Assembly: GCF_019602855.1 (NCBI RefSeq)
Contig: NZ_CP080767.1
Span: 1,798,001 to 1,862,000 of the forward strand
From: Cupriavidus pinatubonensis
GTDB taxonomy: Bacteria > Pseudomonadota > Gammaproteobacteria > Burkholderiales > Burkholderiaceae
Length of the DNA: 64,000 nt
Direction: 5' to 3'
Of this stretch, positions 43,504 to 52,361 are shown piece by piece (the stretch's first letter is position 1; each line of letters opens with the position of its first letter). The position numbers were made by a program, and so were the translations under genes. The notes beneath the pieces are model-generated. The model searched no databases. It was not told the origin of the DNA and worked only from the letters and a program-made list of their open reading frames with translations.

Positions 43504-44724
43504 ATGAAGAAAGCCCTCGGACACCTCAGGGTGCTGGACCTCACACGCGTGCTGGCCGGCCCCTGGGCGACGCAGAACCTTGCCGATATGGGCGCGGACG
43601 TGATCAAGATCGAACGGCCTGGCGCGGGCGACGACACGCGCGCCTGGGGCCCGCCCTTCCTGCGCGATGCACAAGGCGAGGAGACGCGCGATTCGTCCTA
43701 CTTCCTGAGTGCCAACCGCGGCAAGCGCTCGGTGACGGTGGATATCGCCACGCCCGCGGGCCAGGCCATCATCCGCGACCTCGCGCGTGAGGCCGACGTG
43801 GTGGTCGAAAACTACAAGGTCGGCACGCTGGCGCGCTACGGGCTGGGCTACGAAGACCTGCGCGCCATCAACCCGCGGCTCGTGTATTGCTCGATCACCG
43901 GCTTCGGCCAGAGCGGCCCGTACGCATCGCTGCCCGGCTATGACTTCGTGTTCCAGGGCATGGGCGGGCTGATGAGCATCACCGGCATGCCCGACGGCGA
44001 GCCCGGAGGCGGGCCGGTCAAGTCCGGCATCGCCATTACCGACCTGCTGACCGGCATGTACGCGACCACGGCCATTCTCGCCGCGCTGGAACACCGGCAC
44101 GTAAGCGGCGTTGGCCAGTACATCGACATGGCGCTGCTCGACTGCGTGGTGACGATCAACTCGTACCAGGCGATCAACTACTTCCTGTCGGGAAAGATTC
44201 CGCAGCGCATGGGCAATGCGCATTCGAACATGGTCCCGTACCAGGTGTTCCGCTGCAAGGAGGGCGACGTCATCGTCGCGGTCGGCAACGACGGCCAGTA
44301 TCGCGCACTGTGCAAGGTGATCGGGCGGCACGACCTGGGCGAAGACGAACGCTTCGCGACTGCCGGGAACCGCAACCGCAACCGAGAGGTGCTGATCCCG
44401 CAAGTCGCCGAAGCCATGCTGGCGCGCACCATGACGGAATGGGTCGAGCTGCTCGAAGCGGCTAACGTGCCTTGCGGCCCGATCTACAACATGCAGCAGG
44501 TATTCGAGGATCCGCAGGTACGCCATCGCGAGATGCAGCTGTCGCTGCCGCACAGCGCTGGCGTGAGTGCACCAGGCCTGGCCAACCCGATCCGGTTGTC
44601 CGACACGCCGGTCACATACGAGCGCTCCGCGCCGACGCTGGGCGAGCATACCGACGCTGTACTCGGCGAACTCGGCTACGACGCCGCGCGTATTGCCGCG
44701 TTGCGCAAGGAGGGTGTGCTGTAG
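43504..44724 (+). CDS. class III (CaiB/BaiF) CoA-transferase
   Basis: 406 residues. Family III motifs: LRVLDLTRVLAGPWATQNLADMGADVIKIERPG at the N-terminus, ANRGKRSVTVDI, YCSITGFGQSGPY and the presumed catalytic Asp in DMALLDC (about residue 207). CAAGGAGAC precedes the ATG. It would move CoA from a donor such as succinyl-CoA to a carboxylic acid, creating the acyl-CoA for the hydratase, SDR and thiolase genes nearby. A Bug receptor gene follows 52 bp downstream. No acyl-CoA dehydrogenase lies in the cluster. Confidence 0.92.
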   Translation: MKKALGHLRVLDLTRVLAGPWATQNLADMGADVIKIERPGAGDDTRAWGPPFLRDAQGEETRDSSYFLSANRGKRSVTVDIATPAGQAIIRDLAREADVVVENYKVGTLARYGLGYEDLRAINPRLVYCSITGFGQSGPYASLPGYDFVFQGMGGLMSITGMPDGEPGGGPVKSGIAITDLLTGMYATTAILAALEHRHVSGVGQYIDMALLDCVVTINSYQAINYFLSGKIPQRMGNAHSNMVPYQVFRCKEGDVIVAVGNDGQYRALCKVIGRHDLGEDERFATAGNRNRNREVLIPQVAEAMLARTMTEWVELLEAANVPCGPIYNMQQVFEDPQVRHREMQLSLPHSAGVSAPGLANPIRLSDTPVTYERSAPTLGEHTDAVLGELGYDAARIAALRKEGVL

Positions 44725-44776
44725 GCCACATCGACGGCATCGCTGCATGAACACATACCAACCAGAGGAGACAGCA

Positions 44777-45757
44777 GTGAAGACCCGATTCCCGTTGCGC
44801 CTGGCCGTCGCGATGACCGCGGCCGTGCTTGGCGTCATGGCCGTACCCGCAGGCGCCCAGTCCCGCGCGCAGCCGATCCGCTTTGTCGTGCCATACCCGC
44901 CCGGCGGCGCGGCCGACCAGATCACGCGGCTCGTGGCCCAGCAGGCAAGCGTGAAGCTCGGCACGCCCATCGTGGTGGACAACAAGGGCGGTGCGGGCGG
45001 CATCATCGCCGCCGAAACCGTGGCGCGAGCCGAACCCGATGGCAAGACCTTCCTCGTGGGTTCCAACGCGCCGCTGGTCATCAACAGCGCGCTCTATACG
45101 ACGTTGCCGTATGACCCCGTCAAGGACTTCAAGCCCGTCGCCGGCATGGGCAAGTCGCCGCTGCTGCTGGTCACGCGGCAGGACTTGCAGGTGAAGTCCG
45201 TGAAAGACCTGGTGGCGCTGGGCAAGCAATCGCCCGGCAAGTTGACGATGGGCTCGGCCAGCAGCGGCAATATCACGCACCTGGCGGGCGAATACGCGGT
45301 GTCATCGCTCGGCCTCAAGGTCACGCACGTACCGTTCGCGGGCAGTGCGCCGGCCATCATCAGCCTGATGGGCAAGAACGTCGACATCATGTTCGATGCC
45401 TTGCCGTCGTCCATGCAGCAGGCAAAGAGCGGCAAGCTGCAGGCGCTGGCCATCCTCGACCGCAGCCGCTTTCCGCTGCTGCCCGATGTGCCGACCATGC
45501 AGGAACTCGGCTATCCGGGCCTGGAAGCGAGCGCGTGGTTCGGCGTCGTCGCACCCGCGCGCACGCCTGACGCGGCCATTGCCGGGCTGAACCGCGCCAT
45601 CAACGACGCGCTGCAGCAGCCGGACCTGCAGGACAAGCTGCATGCCATCGGCGCGCAGCCGATGCCGGGCTCGGCGGAGGCATTCGGTCAGTTCGTGCGT
45701 GACGAGCGTGCGCGGTGGATTCCGCTGGCGAAGACGCTTGGGGTTAAAGCGGACTGA
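44777..45757 (+). CDS. Bug/TctC-family periplasmic solute receptor
   Basis: 326 residues from GTG, chosen because AGAGGAGACAGCA lies directly before it; an in-frame ATG 30 bp earlier has no such site. The signal peptide ends near PAGAQS; then PIRFVVPYPPGGAADQITRLVA, IVVDNKGGAGGIIAAETVA, THVPFAGSAPAIISLMGKNV and LLPDVPTMQELGYPGLE. It is cotranscribed with the CoA-transferase and followed by a strong stem-loop. Together with the Bug at 42277 it makes two receptors flanking one catabolic promoter. Confidence 0.93.
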   Translation: MKTRFPLRLAVAMTAAVLGVMAVPAGAQSRAQPIRFVVPYPPGGAADQITRLVAQQASVKLGTPIVVDNKGGAGGIIAAETVARAEPDGKTFLVGSNAPLVINSALYTTLPYDPVKDFKPVAGMGKSPLLLVTRQDLQVKSVKDLVALGKQSPGKLTMGSASSGNITHLAGEYAVSSLGLKVTHVPFAGSAPAIISLMGKNVDIMFDALPSSMQQAKSGKLQALAILDRSRFPLLPDVPTMQELGYPGLEASAWFGVVAPARTPDAAIAGLNRAINDALQQPDLQDKLHAIGAQPMPGSAEAFGQFVRDERARWIPLAKTLGVKAD

Positions 45758-45799
45758 GCTGCAGGGGCGGGCGCCATCCGGCGAAAGCCCCGAGTACAA

Positions 45800-45830
45800 A
45801 GCGGGAACGCACGCCCTGTGCGTTCCCGCT
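45800..45830 (+). terminator. strong stem-loop after the CoA-transferase/bug operon
   Basis: AGCGGGAACGCAC and GTGCGTTCCCGCT form a perfect 13-bp stem with loop gccct, 42 bp after the Bug stop codon. The tail (cggttcaatcc) is T-poor, so it may work in both directions and also end transcripts from the minus strand. Confidence 0.65.
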
Positions 45831-45834
45831 CGGT

Positions 45835-46053
45835 TCAATCCTCCGCAACGAAGCCGGTCGCCTCCACGATGGGCCGCCATGCGGCGCGTTCCTTCTGGAT
45901 GCGATGCCGCGCCTCCTGCCCGGGCCGCGCCACCACTTCAAGGCCCAATGCTTCGAGCTTGGCGGCGGTGGACGGGTTTGCCGAAGCGGCAAGGAACATT
46001 TTCTCGACCTTGGCCAGCACATCGGGCTGAGTGCCCGCCGGCAGGAACACGCC
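45835..46053 (-). pseudogene. C-terminal remnant of a Bug/TctC receptor gene
   Basis: On the minus strand about 72 residues read GVFLPAGTQPDVLAKVEKMF, then a helix with EALGLEVVARPGQE and an end AAWRPIVEATGFVAED. This is the standard C-terminal lobe ending of Bug proteins. No signal peptide or earlier domain is present: upstream sequence turns into a stem-loop and then the outer-membrane protein gene. It is thus a decayed, 5'-truncated copy, a sixth Bug locus in the window. Confidence 0.72.
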
Positions 46054-46067
46054 GTTCAAAAGACCGA

Positions 46068-46093
46068 CGGGCCGGCGCCAATGTGCCGGCCCG
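46068..46093 (-). terminator. stem-loop with T-rich tail after the outer-membrane protein gene
   Basis: CGGGCCGGC and GCCGGCCCG form a perfect 9-bp stem with an 8-nt loop. Read on the minus strand it is followed by TCGGTCTTTTG and lies 65 bp beyond the stop codon of the gene at 46159-47145, so it fits an intrinsic terminator for that gene. Confidence 0.55.
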
Positions 46094-46158
46094 CCAGACC
46101 TCAAGGACACACGGGAGCAGGGCGCCTTCGGGCCGCCTCGGCCGATCTTCGCCCGATC

Positions 46159-47145
46159 TCAGAAGACCAGCGTTGCCGTCCCCATGAAGGTCTTCGTACT
46201 GTCAATGCGGTTCTTGCTGGCCACGGTCGGTACCCATCGCAATCCCAGTGACAGCTTGCTTTTGGCGCCGACCTTGGTGTCGTAGGTGACGATCGGGCCC
46301 AGGGCCCAGTCGTGCCCGCGGAAACCGTTGAGCCGGTCGGCGGTCGGACCGCTGTCGTCGCCGAGCTGCTGCGTGGTGCCTGCGACAATGCCGGCGCCGA
46401 AGCCATTGGCGAAACGCTTGAGCACCATCGCATCGAGCGTGAAGAGCGGAGCGTTCTGGTAGTCGGTGGCGTTGTTGCGCGTATAGAACTGGATGCCAGC
46501 CACGGCATCGAACTCCAGGCCGTGTTCTGGCATCAGCTTGGTGAACGCCACCTGCGGGATGAAAGTCCAGTTATTCAGGCTCGGGTTGGCCAGCGCGTTC
46601 TTGTCATACTGCCCGGTCGGTGCCCAGATATTCAGGCTCAGCGCCATGTGGGCCGTCTGGGAAAAGTGATAGCCGGCGATCACCGGCGTGAACGTGATGT
46701 CGAACAGGTTCGAGGCGCGGTCTTCCGTGCGTCCCTGCAGCCGGCCGGCCGAAAACGTGGCACCGACCTGTGTCCATACATAAGGCAGCGTGAAGCTGGA
46801 TGCAAAGTTCCACGCGCCGGGGCCCGTGTCCCAGACTTTCATGATCGTGGCCAGCGTGAAGGCGATCTCCGCGTCGATACCAAGCGAAGTCTGGCCGACG
46901 ACCGGCACCTGCCGGCCGCCGCCGATCGATCCGTTCAGGTAGATCTCCCCGAAATTGACCACGGTAATGGGCTCGGGCGCCACGATGCCGGCATTGGGCA
47001 GCACGCTGGTGCCGGTGACCGGGCGGCCCAGGCCGCCTTCGGTCGCGTGTGCGGTGCCCATGCATGCGCCTGCTACGGCCAGCCCGGCAACGAGCGGTCG
47101 GGGCGAAGGGAAGCGACGAATCGATCGGGCTGGCGCAATTTGCAT
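46159..47145 (-). CDS. outer-membrane beta-barrel protein, phenol-degradation MetA-like family
   Basis: 328 residues. The signal peptide is long and Arg-rich (cleavage near GTAHA). The mature chain has alternating beta strands (DAEIAFTLATIMKVW, ALSLNIWAPTGQYDKN, GLEFDAVAGIQFYTRN), ends in the barrel-type Phe, and looks like the Phenol_MetA_deg outer-membrane family, whose members sit with aromatic-catabolism genes and may admit hydrophobic substrates. GAGGAG precedes the ATG. It has its own 211-bp upstream region with AT-rich stretches (47215-47245) and a terminator-like hairpin downstream, so it is probably monocistronic. Confidence 0.78.
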   Translation of the reverse strand: MQIAPARSIRRFPSPRPLVAGLAVAGACMGTAHATEGGLGRPVTGTSVLPNAGIVAPEPITVVNFGEIYLNGSIGGGRQVPVVGQTSLGIDAEIAFTLATIMKVWDTGPGAWNFASSFTLPYVWTQVGATFSAGRLQGRTEDRASNLFDITFTPVIAGYHFSQTAHMALSLNIWAPTGQYDKNALANPSLNNWTFIPQVAFTKLMPEHGLEFDAVAGIQFYTRNNATDYQNAPLFTLDAMVLKRFANGFGAGIVAGTTQQLGDDSGPTADRLNGFRGHDWALGPIVTYDTKVGAKSKLSLGLRWVPTVASKNRIDSTKTFMGTATLVF

Positions 47146-47356
47146 GTTCGCTCCTCGTTGCCGGTCGCGAAGGGCCGGATGCCGGGTGATACGGGCGTCT
47201 GGTTAGTTATGGCGTTCTGGATAGTACTTAATTTAGTTTTCCAGTTTCCCCGGCATTGTCGCCGTGGCGCGTCGGACCACGAAGTTAAAGTTTTCAAATC
47301 GCCATTAAAAATGTCCCAAAGATAGAACAGCGAGACATGTCACGGACCGGCACGCT

Positions 47357-48928
47357 TCATGCTGCCCCCGGGACGGGATGCCATCTTTCGAGGAACCCCA
47401 CCAGCGCATCGGCCGGCAATGCGCGCGAATACAGCCAGCCTTGCGCGTACTGGGCGCCGTGCTCTTTCAGGTAACGCGCCTGCGCTTCATGCTCGACGCC
47501 CTCGGCCACGACTTCAAAGCCGAGTTCATGCGCCATGCTGATGATGTGCGGCGCCACCGTGCTCGACGCCGCATCGCGCCCGATCGTGTCGGTAAACGAC
47601 TTGTCGATCTTCAGCGCGTCGACCTTGAAGTTCTGCAGGTAGGACAGGCTCGAGTACCCCGTGCCGAAATCATCGATATAGACGGGGTGGCCGGCATCGC
47701 GGAAGGCCTGGATGATGCCCCGGGCGGCTTCGGCCTCTAGGAAGGCGTGCTCCGTGATCTCGATACGGATCTGCCGTGCGCCAATGCCCGTGCCGGGAAG
47801 GCGGGCGCTCAGCACGTCGAGGAAGCGGCGCGCCTTCAGGTCCTGCACGTCGACGTTGACGGAAACATAGAAGTCGGGATGGCTGCGCAGCCAGTCGCCG
47901 AGATCCTGCAGGACGTTGTCCAGCACCTGGTCTGTAATCTGTGCCATCAGTCCCGCACGCCCGGCCACCGACAGCAGCAGTTCCGGAGACACCATCTCGC
48001 CGTTATGCTGCCAGCGAAGCAGGGCCTCCGCGCCGACACAGCGTGGGTCTGCCAGCGCGATGATCGGCTGGAAATGCACGCTGATCTGGCGGCGTTTGAC
48101 CGCGTTGCGCAGCGCCCATTCCAGCGAGAACCTGTGAGAAACAAGGCGCAGCGTCAGCGCGCCGGCCGCGGTGCCGATCGCCAGCCCCGTCAAGATGCAC
48201 AGGCCCAGCAACAGCGGCCAGTTGGAGACCAGGCGGCCCCGCGGAGCCCGGGTCACCACCGCGAACGGCATGCTCGCGGAGCGGACCACCGCGTAGTAGT
48301 GGCTATTGTCGCGGGCCGAGGGATCGGCGTACTGGCGTTCCATCTCCACCGGGTCCGTGCCGGCCTTGGCCGCCACCAGACGACCGGTGCCGAGGCTCAC
48401 GGCCGCCAGGTCGCGCCGCTCGAGGTCGACCACATCCACCATGGACTGCGGATCCAGCGAGACGTAGTGGCCGCTGCGGCCGACCAGCAGTTCGGGGCGG
48501 GGCGCCCCGAACGGATTACGTACCGAGAACCAGTATTCCAGCCCGTCCAGGCCCTGCCAGTCCTGCTCAGGCAGTGTCAGTCCGCGGCCATAAGCATCGC
48601 CGAGCAGCGCCGAACACAGCCGCGTGTTGCCGACGCGCCGGCCGGCATCCTTGACATAGCGGTAGGTAAAGGCGACGCGCCGCAGCGCGAGCAGGTTTCC
48701 CGGCGAGCACGGCGGATCGGTCTGCGCCTCCATTTCCTGAAGGCCCTGGATGGCATCAGTCATGACGCGCTCGATGCGCAGCACCGCCGCCCGTGTAAAG
48801 GCGTGCAGGTGTTCCTGTTCGCGCCGGTCCGCTTCCTGCTCGGCCACGCGCACGCTGACCAACACCGGGACCAGCGCCGCGACGCTTGCCAGCGCCACCG
48901 ACATCAGCAGGAACATGGGACGATTCAT
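47357..48928 (-). CDS. CSS-motif EAL phosphodiesterase (PdeC-like), membrane-bound
   Basis: 523 residues. A TM helix (about 5-26), a periplasmic CSS-motif domain with Cys74 and Cys105 (close to the redox-active pair in E. coli PdeC), a second TM (about 236-262), then an EAL domain from about 280 with GAEALLRW, EITEHAFLE and DDFGTGYSSLSYLQNFKVDALKIDKSF all intact. It should degrade c-di-GMP, with activity gated by the periplasmic disulfide as known for PdeC. The first motif reads CSP, not CSS. The gene is divergent from the antiporter operon. Confidence 0.9.
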   Translation of the reverse strand: MNRPMFLLMSVALASVAALVPVLVSVRVAEQEADRREQEHLHAFTRAAVLRIERVMTDAIQGLQEMEAQTDPPCSPGNLLALRRVAFTYRYVKDAGRRVGNTRLCSALLGDAYGRGLTLPEQDWQGLDGLEYWFSVRNPFGAPRPELLVGRSGHYVSLDPQSMVDVVDLERRDLAAVSLGTGRLVAAKAGTDPVEMERQYADPSARDNSHYYAVVRSASMPFAVVTRAPRGRLVSNWPLLLGLCILTGLAIGTAAGALTLRLVSHRFSLEWALRNAVKRRQISVHFQPIIALADPRCVGAEALLRWQHNGEMVSPELLLSVAGRAGLMAQITDQVLDNVLQDLGDWLRSHPDFYVSVNVDVQDLKARRFLDVLSARLPGTGIGARQIRIEITEHAFLEAEAARGIIQAFRDAGHPVYIDDFGTGYSSLSYLQNFKVDALKIDKSFTDTIGRDAASSTVAPHIISMAHELGFEVVAEGVEHEAQARYLKEHGAQYAQGWLYSRALPADALVGFLERWHPVPGAA

Positions 48929-49152
48929 CCGCGTACCAGTAGACCGTTTTGCAAGGGGTACGCAAGATTACTACGCGCCTTCGGCGACTTTGCCGACATT
49001 GCGTATTCAGAATCTTTTGCACGGCAGTGAATTTTTTCGCGTCGTGCGCGGATGGGGTCCGTTTGCCGGCCCACGCGGGCACAATTCAGGCAGGGTGAGG
49101 GCAGTATGGCTCACGCACCGGTGGCGGAACTGCCCATTCGTGACCGGATTCG

Positions 49153-49168
49153 TGACCCGTTCGGGTCA
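49153..49168. promoter_or_regulatory. short perfect hairpin just upstream of the antiporter operon
   Basis: TGACCC-gttc-GGGTCA ends 14 bp before the mrpA start codon, close to its ribosome site. It could be an operator or a translational hairpin. The remaining 48929-49152 shows no gene. Confidence 0.35.
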
Positions 49169-49182
49169 ACAGGTGTCAGGCT

Positions 49183-52008
49183 ATGACTGTAGTGATGGTC
49201 CTGCTGATCGCGCTGCCACTTGTCGCCGCCGTCCTGACATGGCTGGCGGGCAAGCGTGCCGCTCAGCTCGTTGCACCGATCACCATCGGCTTCCCGCTGG
49301 CGGCGCTTGTGCTGCTGTTCAGCGTGCGCGAAGCGGTGTTCGACCACCCCGACCATGCGCTCGTCTGGCGCGTCAACTGGCTTCCAGAGATCGGCCTGAA
49401 CCTCGGCCTGCGGCTGGACGGCCTGTCTTTCCTGTTCGCGCTGCTGGTCATCGGCGTAGGCCTTCTCGTCGTCCTGTATGCACGCTACTACCTGCCGCGC
49501 AATGCCTCGGCAGTGCGCTTCTTCTGCCTGCTGTTGTTGTTCATGGCCGCCATGCTCGGCGTGGTGCTCGCCGATAACCTGTTGCTGCTGGCGATTTCGT
49601 GGGAACTGACCAGCATCCTGTCTTTCCTGCTGATCGGCTTCTGGTCGTGGCGCGAGGACGCGCGCCAGGGCGCGCGCATGGCGCTCACGGTCACGGGTGG
49701 CGGAGGCCTTGCACTGCTGGCGGCGGTGTTGCTGCTCGGGCGCATCTGCGGCAGCCTGGAACTGGGCGACGTCCTGGCGCAGGCCGGCAACGTGCAGCGC
49801 CATCCGCTGTACCTGCCGATGCTGGTGCTGGTGCTGCTTGCGGTATTCACCAAGTCCGCGCAATTTCCGTTCAGCTTCTGGCTCCCACACGCCATGGCAG
49901 CGCCGACGCCGGTTTCGGCCTACCTGCACTCGGCCACGATGGTCAAGGCGGGCGTATTCCTGCTGGCGCGGCTTTACCCGGTGCTGGATGGCACCAACGC
50001 CTGGTTCTACCTCGTCAGCATGACGGGCCTGGTCACGCTGATCATGGGCGCGGCACTGGCGCTGCTGCAGCGGGACCTGAAGGGCCTGCTCGCGTATTCG
50101 ACCATCAGCCATCTCGGCCTGATCACGCTGCTGTTCGGGCTCGACACGCAACTGAGCACCGTCGCCGCGCTGTTCCACATCATCAACCACGCGGTATTCA
50201 AGGCGTCGCTATTCATGGCCGCCGGCATCATCGACCATGAAACCGGCACGCGCGACCTGGACCGCCTGCACGGGCTGGCGCGCTACATGCCGCATACCGC
50301 GCTGCTGGCCGTGGTGGCGTCGCTGTCCATGGCCGGCGTGCCGCTGTTCAACGGCTTCCTGAGCAAGGAGATGTTCTTTGGCGAGACGCTGGCGCAGGGC
50401 CTGCTCGGCGATTTCAACTGGGTGATTCCGGCAGCCGCCACGGTGGCCGGCGCCATGACCATGGCCTACTCGCTGCGCTTCATCTACGGTGTCTTCTTTG
50501 GCGGCGAGCGCCCCGATGTACCAAACTATCCGCCGCACGAACCGCCGCGCTTCATGAAGCTGCCGGTCGAACTGCTGGTGGTGATCTGCCTGGTGGTGGG
50601 CCTGGCGCCTGGCTATACAGTTGGCGACCTGCTTGCAACCACCGCGCTGGCCACGCTGCGCGCGCCGCTGCCCGACTACAGCCTGCACCTGTGGCATGGC
50701 TTCAACCTGCCGCTGCTCATGAGCCTGGTTTCCATGGCCGGCGGCGCGGCGCTGTTCTTCCTGCGGCGCGACGCCTTGCGGCGCTGGCAGCAGGCAATCG
50801 AACCGCTGAGTGCGCGACGTTCGTTCGAAGCGGGCATTGCCGCGCTGGAACGCCTGGCCCGCGCGCTGACGCAGCGCATGGAGAACGGTTCGCTGCAGCG
50901 CTACATGGCCTGGATGCTGGCCGCGCTGGTGGCGGTGCCAGCGGTATTCCTCGCCGATCTGGATACGCTGGCCGGGACAACCTCCGATGGAACGATCGAT
51001 CCAATGGGCGCGGCTTACCTCGGCTTGCTGGCGTTGTGCGCTGTGGCGGTAGTCGTAGCTCGGCGCCAGCGCGTGGCGGCGCTGGTGTTCCTGAGCACGT
51101 GCGGGCTTCTGGTATCACTGCTGTTCACGCGCTTCTCGGCCCCCGACCTGGCCCTCACGCAGATTTCGGTTGAAGTGGTCACCGTCCTGCTGCTGGTCCT
51201 GGCGCTGTTCTACCTGCCGCCGGAGCCGACCATGGCCGCAGCACCAACGCGGCAGGTGCGGGACATCGTGCTGGCGTTCGGCGGCGGAGGCATGCTCGCC
51301 ATCTGCGCCTACGCGGTGATGACGCGGCCTTACGATCCGGTGTCGGGCTTCTACGTCGAGAACGCCGTGCCGGGCGGCGGGGGCCACAACGTGGTCAACG
51401 TGCTGCTTGTGGATTTCCGCGGCTTCGACACGATGGGCGAAATCTGCGTGCTGCTGATTGCCGGACTGGCTGTGCAGGCACTATTGCGCGGCATGCGGCT
51501 ACCGATGCCCGAGGCCGGTCCCGACGGCAAGGCATGGTCGGCGCAACGGCATCCGTTGCTGCTGGCCATGCTCGCGCGGCTGATGCTTCCGCTGACGCTG
51601 CTGGTGTCCGTGTTCTTGCTGCTGCGCGGGCACAACCTGCCGGGCGGTGGCTTCATTGCGGCGCTGATCACATCGGTGGCGCTGCTGCTCCAGTACGTTG
51701 CCAGCGGCGTGCGCTGGACCGAGGCGCGCATCGCCCCGGACTACCGTGCGCTGGCCGGTATCGGCATCCTGATTGCCGGGTTGACTGGCCTTGGCAGCCT
51801 CGCGTTCGGCTTTCCGTTCCTGACCACTGCGTTCGGGCATTACCACGTGCCCGGACTCGGCGAAATCGAACTCGCGACGGCGATGATCTTCGACCTTGGC
51901 GTGTACGGCACGGTGACCGGAACCACGCTGCTGATCGTCTCGCACCTGGGCGTGCGCAACACGCCGGCGGCATTCGGGCGGCCGCGGCAGGGCAAAAAGG
52001 GCGCATGA
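49183..52008 (+). CDS. mrpA: Mrp/Pha-type monovalent cation/H+ antiporter, fused A-B subunit
   Basis: 941 residues with about 20-24 hydrophobic segments. The N-terminal proton-channel domain resembles NADH-dehydrogenase ND5 and has the conserved LHSATMVKAGVFL Lys (about 248-260). The C-terminal part has the DUF4040-type NVVNVLLVDFRGFDTMGE (about 735) and the MrpB-like RGHNLPGGGFIAALI (about 814), so subunits A and B are one protein, as in the Pha systems of rhizobia and Pseudomonas. It works only with the C-G subunits downstream, exchanging Na+ or K+ for H+ at alkaline pH. The stop overlaps the next start (ATGA). Confidence 0.93.
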   Translation: MTVVMVLLIALPLVAAVLTWLAGKRAAQLVAPITIGFPLAALVLLFSVREAVFDHPDHALVWRVNWLPEIGLNLGLRLDGLSFLFALLVIGVGLLVVLYARYYLPRNASAVRFFCLLLLFMAAMLGVVLADNLLLLAISWELTSILSFLLIGFWSWREDARQGARMALTVTGGGGLALLAAVLLLGRICGSLELGDVLAQAGNVQRHPLYLPMLVLVLLAVFTKSAQFPFSFWLPHAMAAPTPVSAYLHSATMVKAGVFLLARLYPVLDGTNAWFYLVSMTGLVTLIMGAALALLQRDLKGLLAYSTISHLGLITLLFGLDTQLSTVAALFHIINHAVFKASLFMAAGIIDHETGTRDLDRLHGLARYMPHTALLAVVASLSMAGVPLFNGFLSKEMFFGETLAQGLLGDFNWVIPAAATVAGAMTMAYSLRFIYGVFFGGERPDVPNYPPHEPPRFMKLPVELLVVICLVVGLAPGYTVGDLLATTALATLRAPLPDYSLHLWHGFNLPLLMSLVSMAGGAALFFLRRDALRRWQQAIEPLSARRSFEAGIAALERLARALTQRMENGSLQRYMAWMLAALVAVPAVFLADLDTLAGTTSDGTIDPMGAAYLGLLALCAVAVVVARRQRVAALVFLSTCGLLVSLLFTRFSAPDLALTQISVEVVTVLLLVLALFYLPPEPTMAAAPTRQVRDIVLAFGGGGMLAICAYAVMTRPYDPVSGFYVENAVPGGGGHNVVNVLLVDFRGFDTMGEICVLLIAGLAVQALLRGMRLPMPEAGPDGKAWSAQRHPLLLAMLARLMLPLTLLVSVFLLLRGHNLPGGGFIAALITSVALLLQYVASGVRWTEARIAPDYRALAGIGILIAGLTGLGSLAFGFPFLTTAFGHYHVPGLGEIELATAMIFDLGVYGTVTGTTLLIVSHLGVRNTPAAFGRPRQGKKGA

Positions 52009-52361
52009 TGGCGGCGCTCTATGCCGGAGCAATCGGCGTGCTTGGTGCGTGTGGCATCTACCTGCTGCTGCGGGCGCGTACGTTCACTGTCGTGCTCGGC
52101 CTCACGCTGCTGTCGTACGCGATCAGCCTGTTTCTGCTTGGCATGGGCCGGCTTACGATCGGCAGGCCGCCGGTGATCGCGTCGGGCGCCAGCTATGCCG
52201 ACCCGCTGCCGCAGGCACTGGTGCTGACCGCAATCGTCATCGCGTTCGGCATGACGGCATTCGCGGTGGTGCTGTCGCTGCGCTCGCTGGGCCTGACAGG
52301 CAGCGACCATGTCGATGCCGCCGGACAAAACGATGCGCAAGCGACGGAGGGCCGCCCGTGA
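52005..52361 (+). CDS. mrpC: Mrp/Pha antiporter subunit C
   Basis: 118 residues, three transmembrane helices, NuoK-like. GACGIYLLLRARTFTVVLGLTLLSYAISLFLLGMGR and DPLPQALVLTAIVIAFGMTAFAVVLSLR are diagnostic. It overlaps the end of subunit A by ATGA and the start of subunit D by GTGA, showing tight translational coupling. It is a required structural part of the hetero-oligomeric antiporter. Confidence 0.92.
   Translation: MMAALYAGAIGVLGACGIYLLLRARTFTVVLGLTLLSYAISLFLLGMGRLTIGRPPVIASGASYADPLPQALVLTAIVIAFGMTAFAVVLSLRSLGLTGSDHVDAAGQNDAQATEGRP

Noticed and set aside
44747..44776. ATG start for the Bug gene ten codons upstream of the GTG
   Set aside because: AGAGGAG lies between the two and serves only the GTG; the longer N-terminus would place polar residues before the signal peptide.
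43363..45084. 573-codon minus-strand frame opposite the CoA-transferase gene
   Set aside because: Shadow of a clear plus-strand CaiB/BaiF protein and of the start of a Bug gene.
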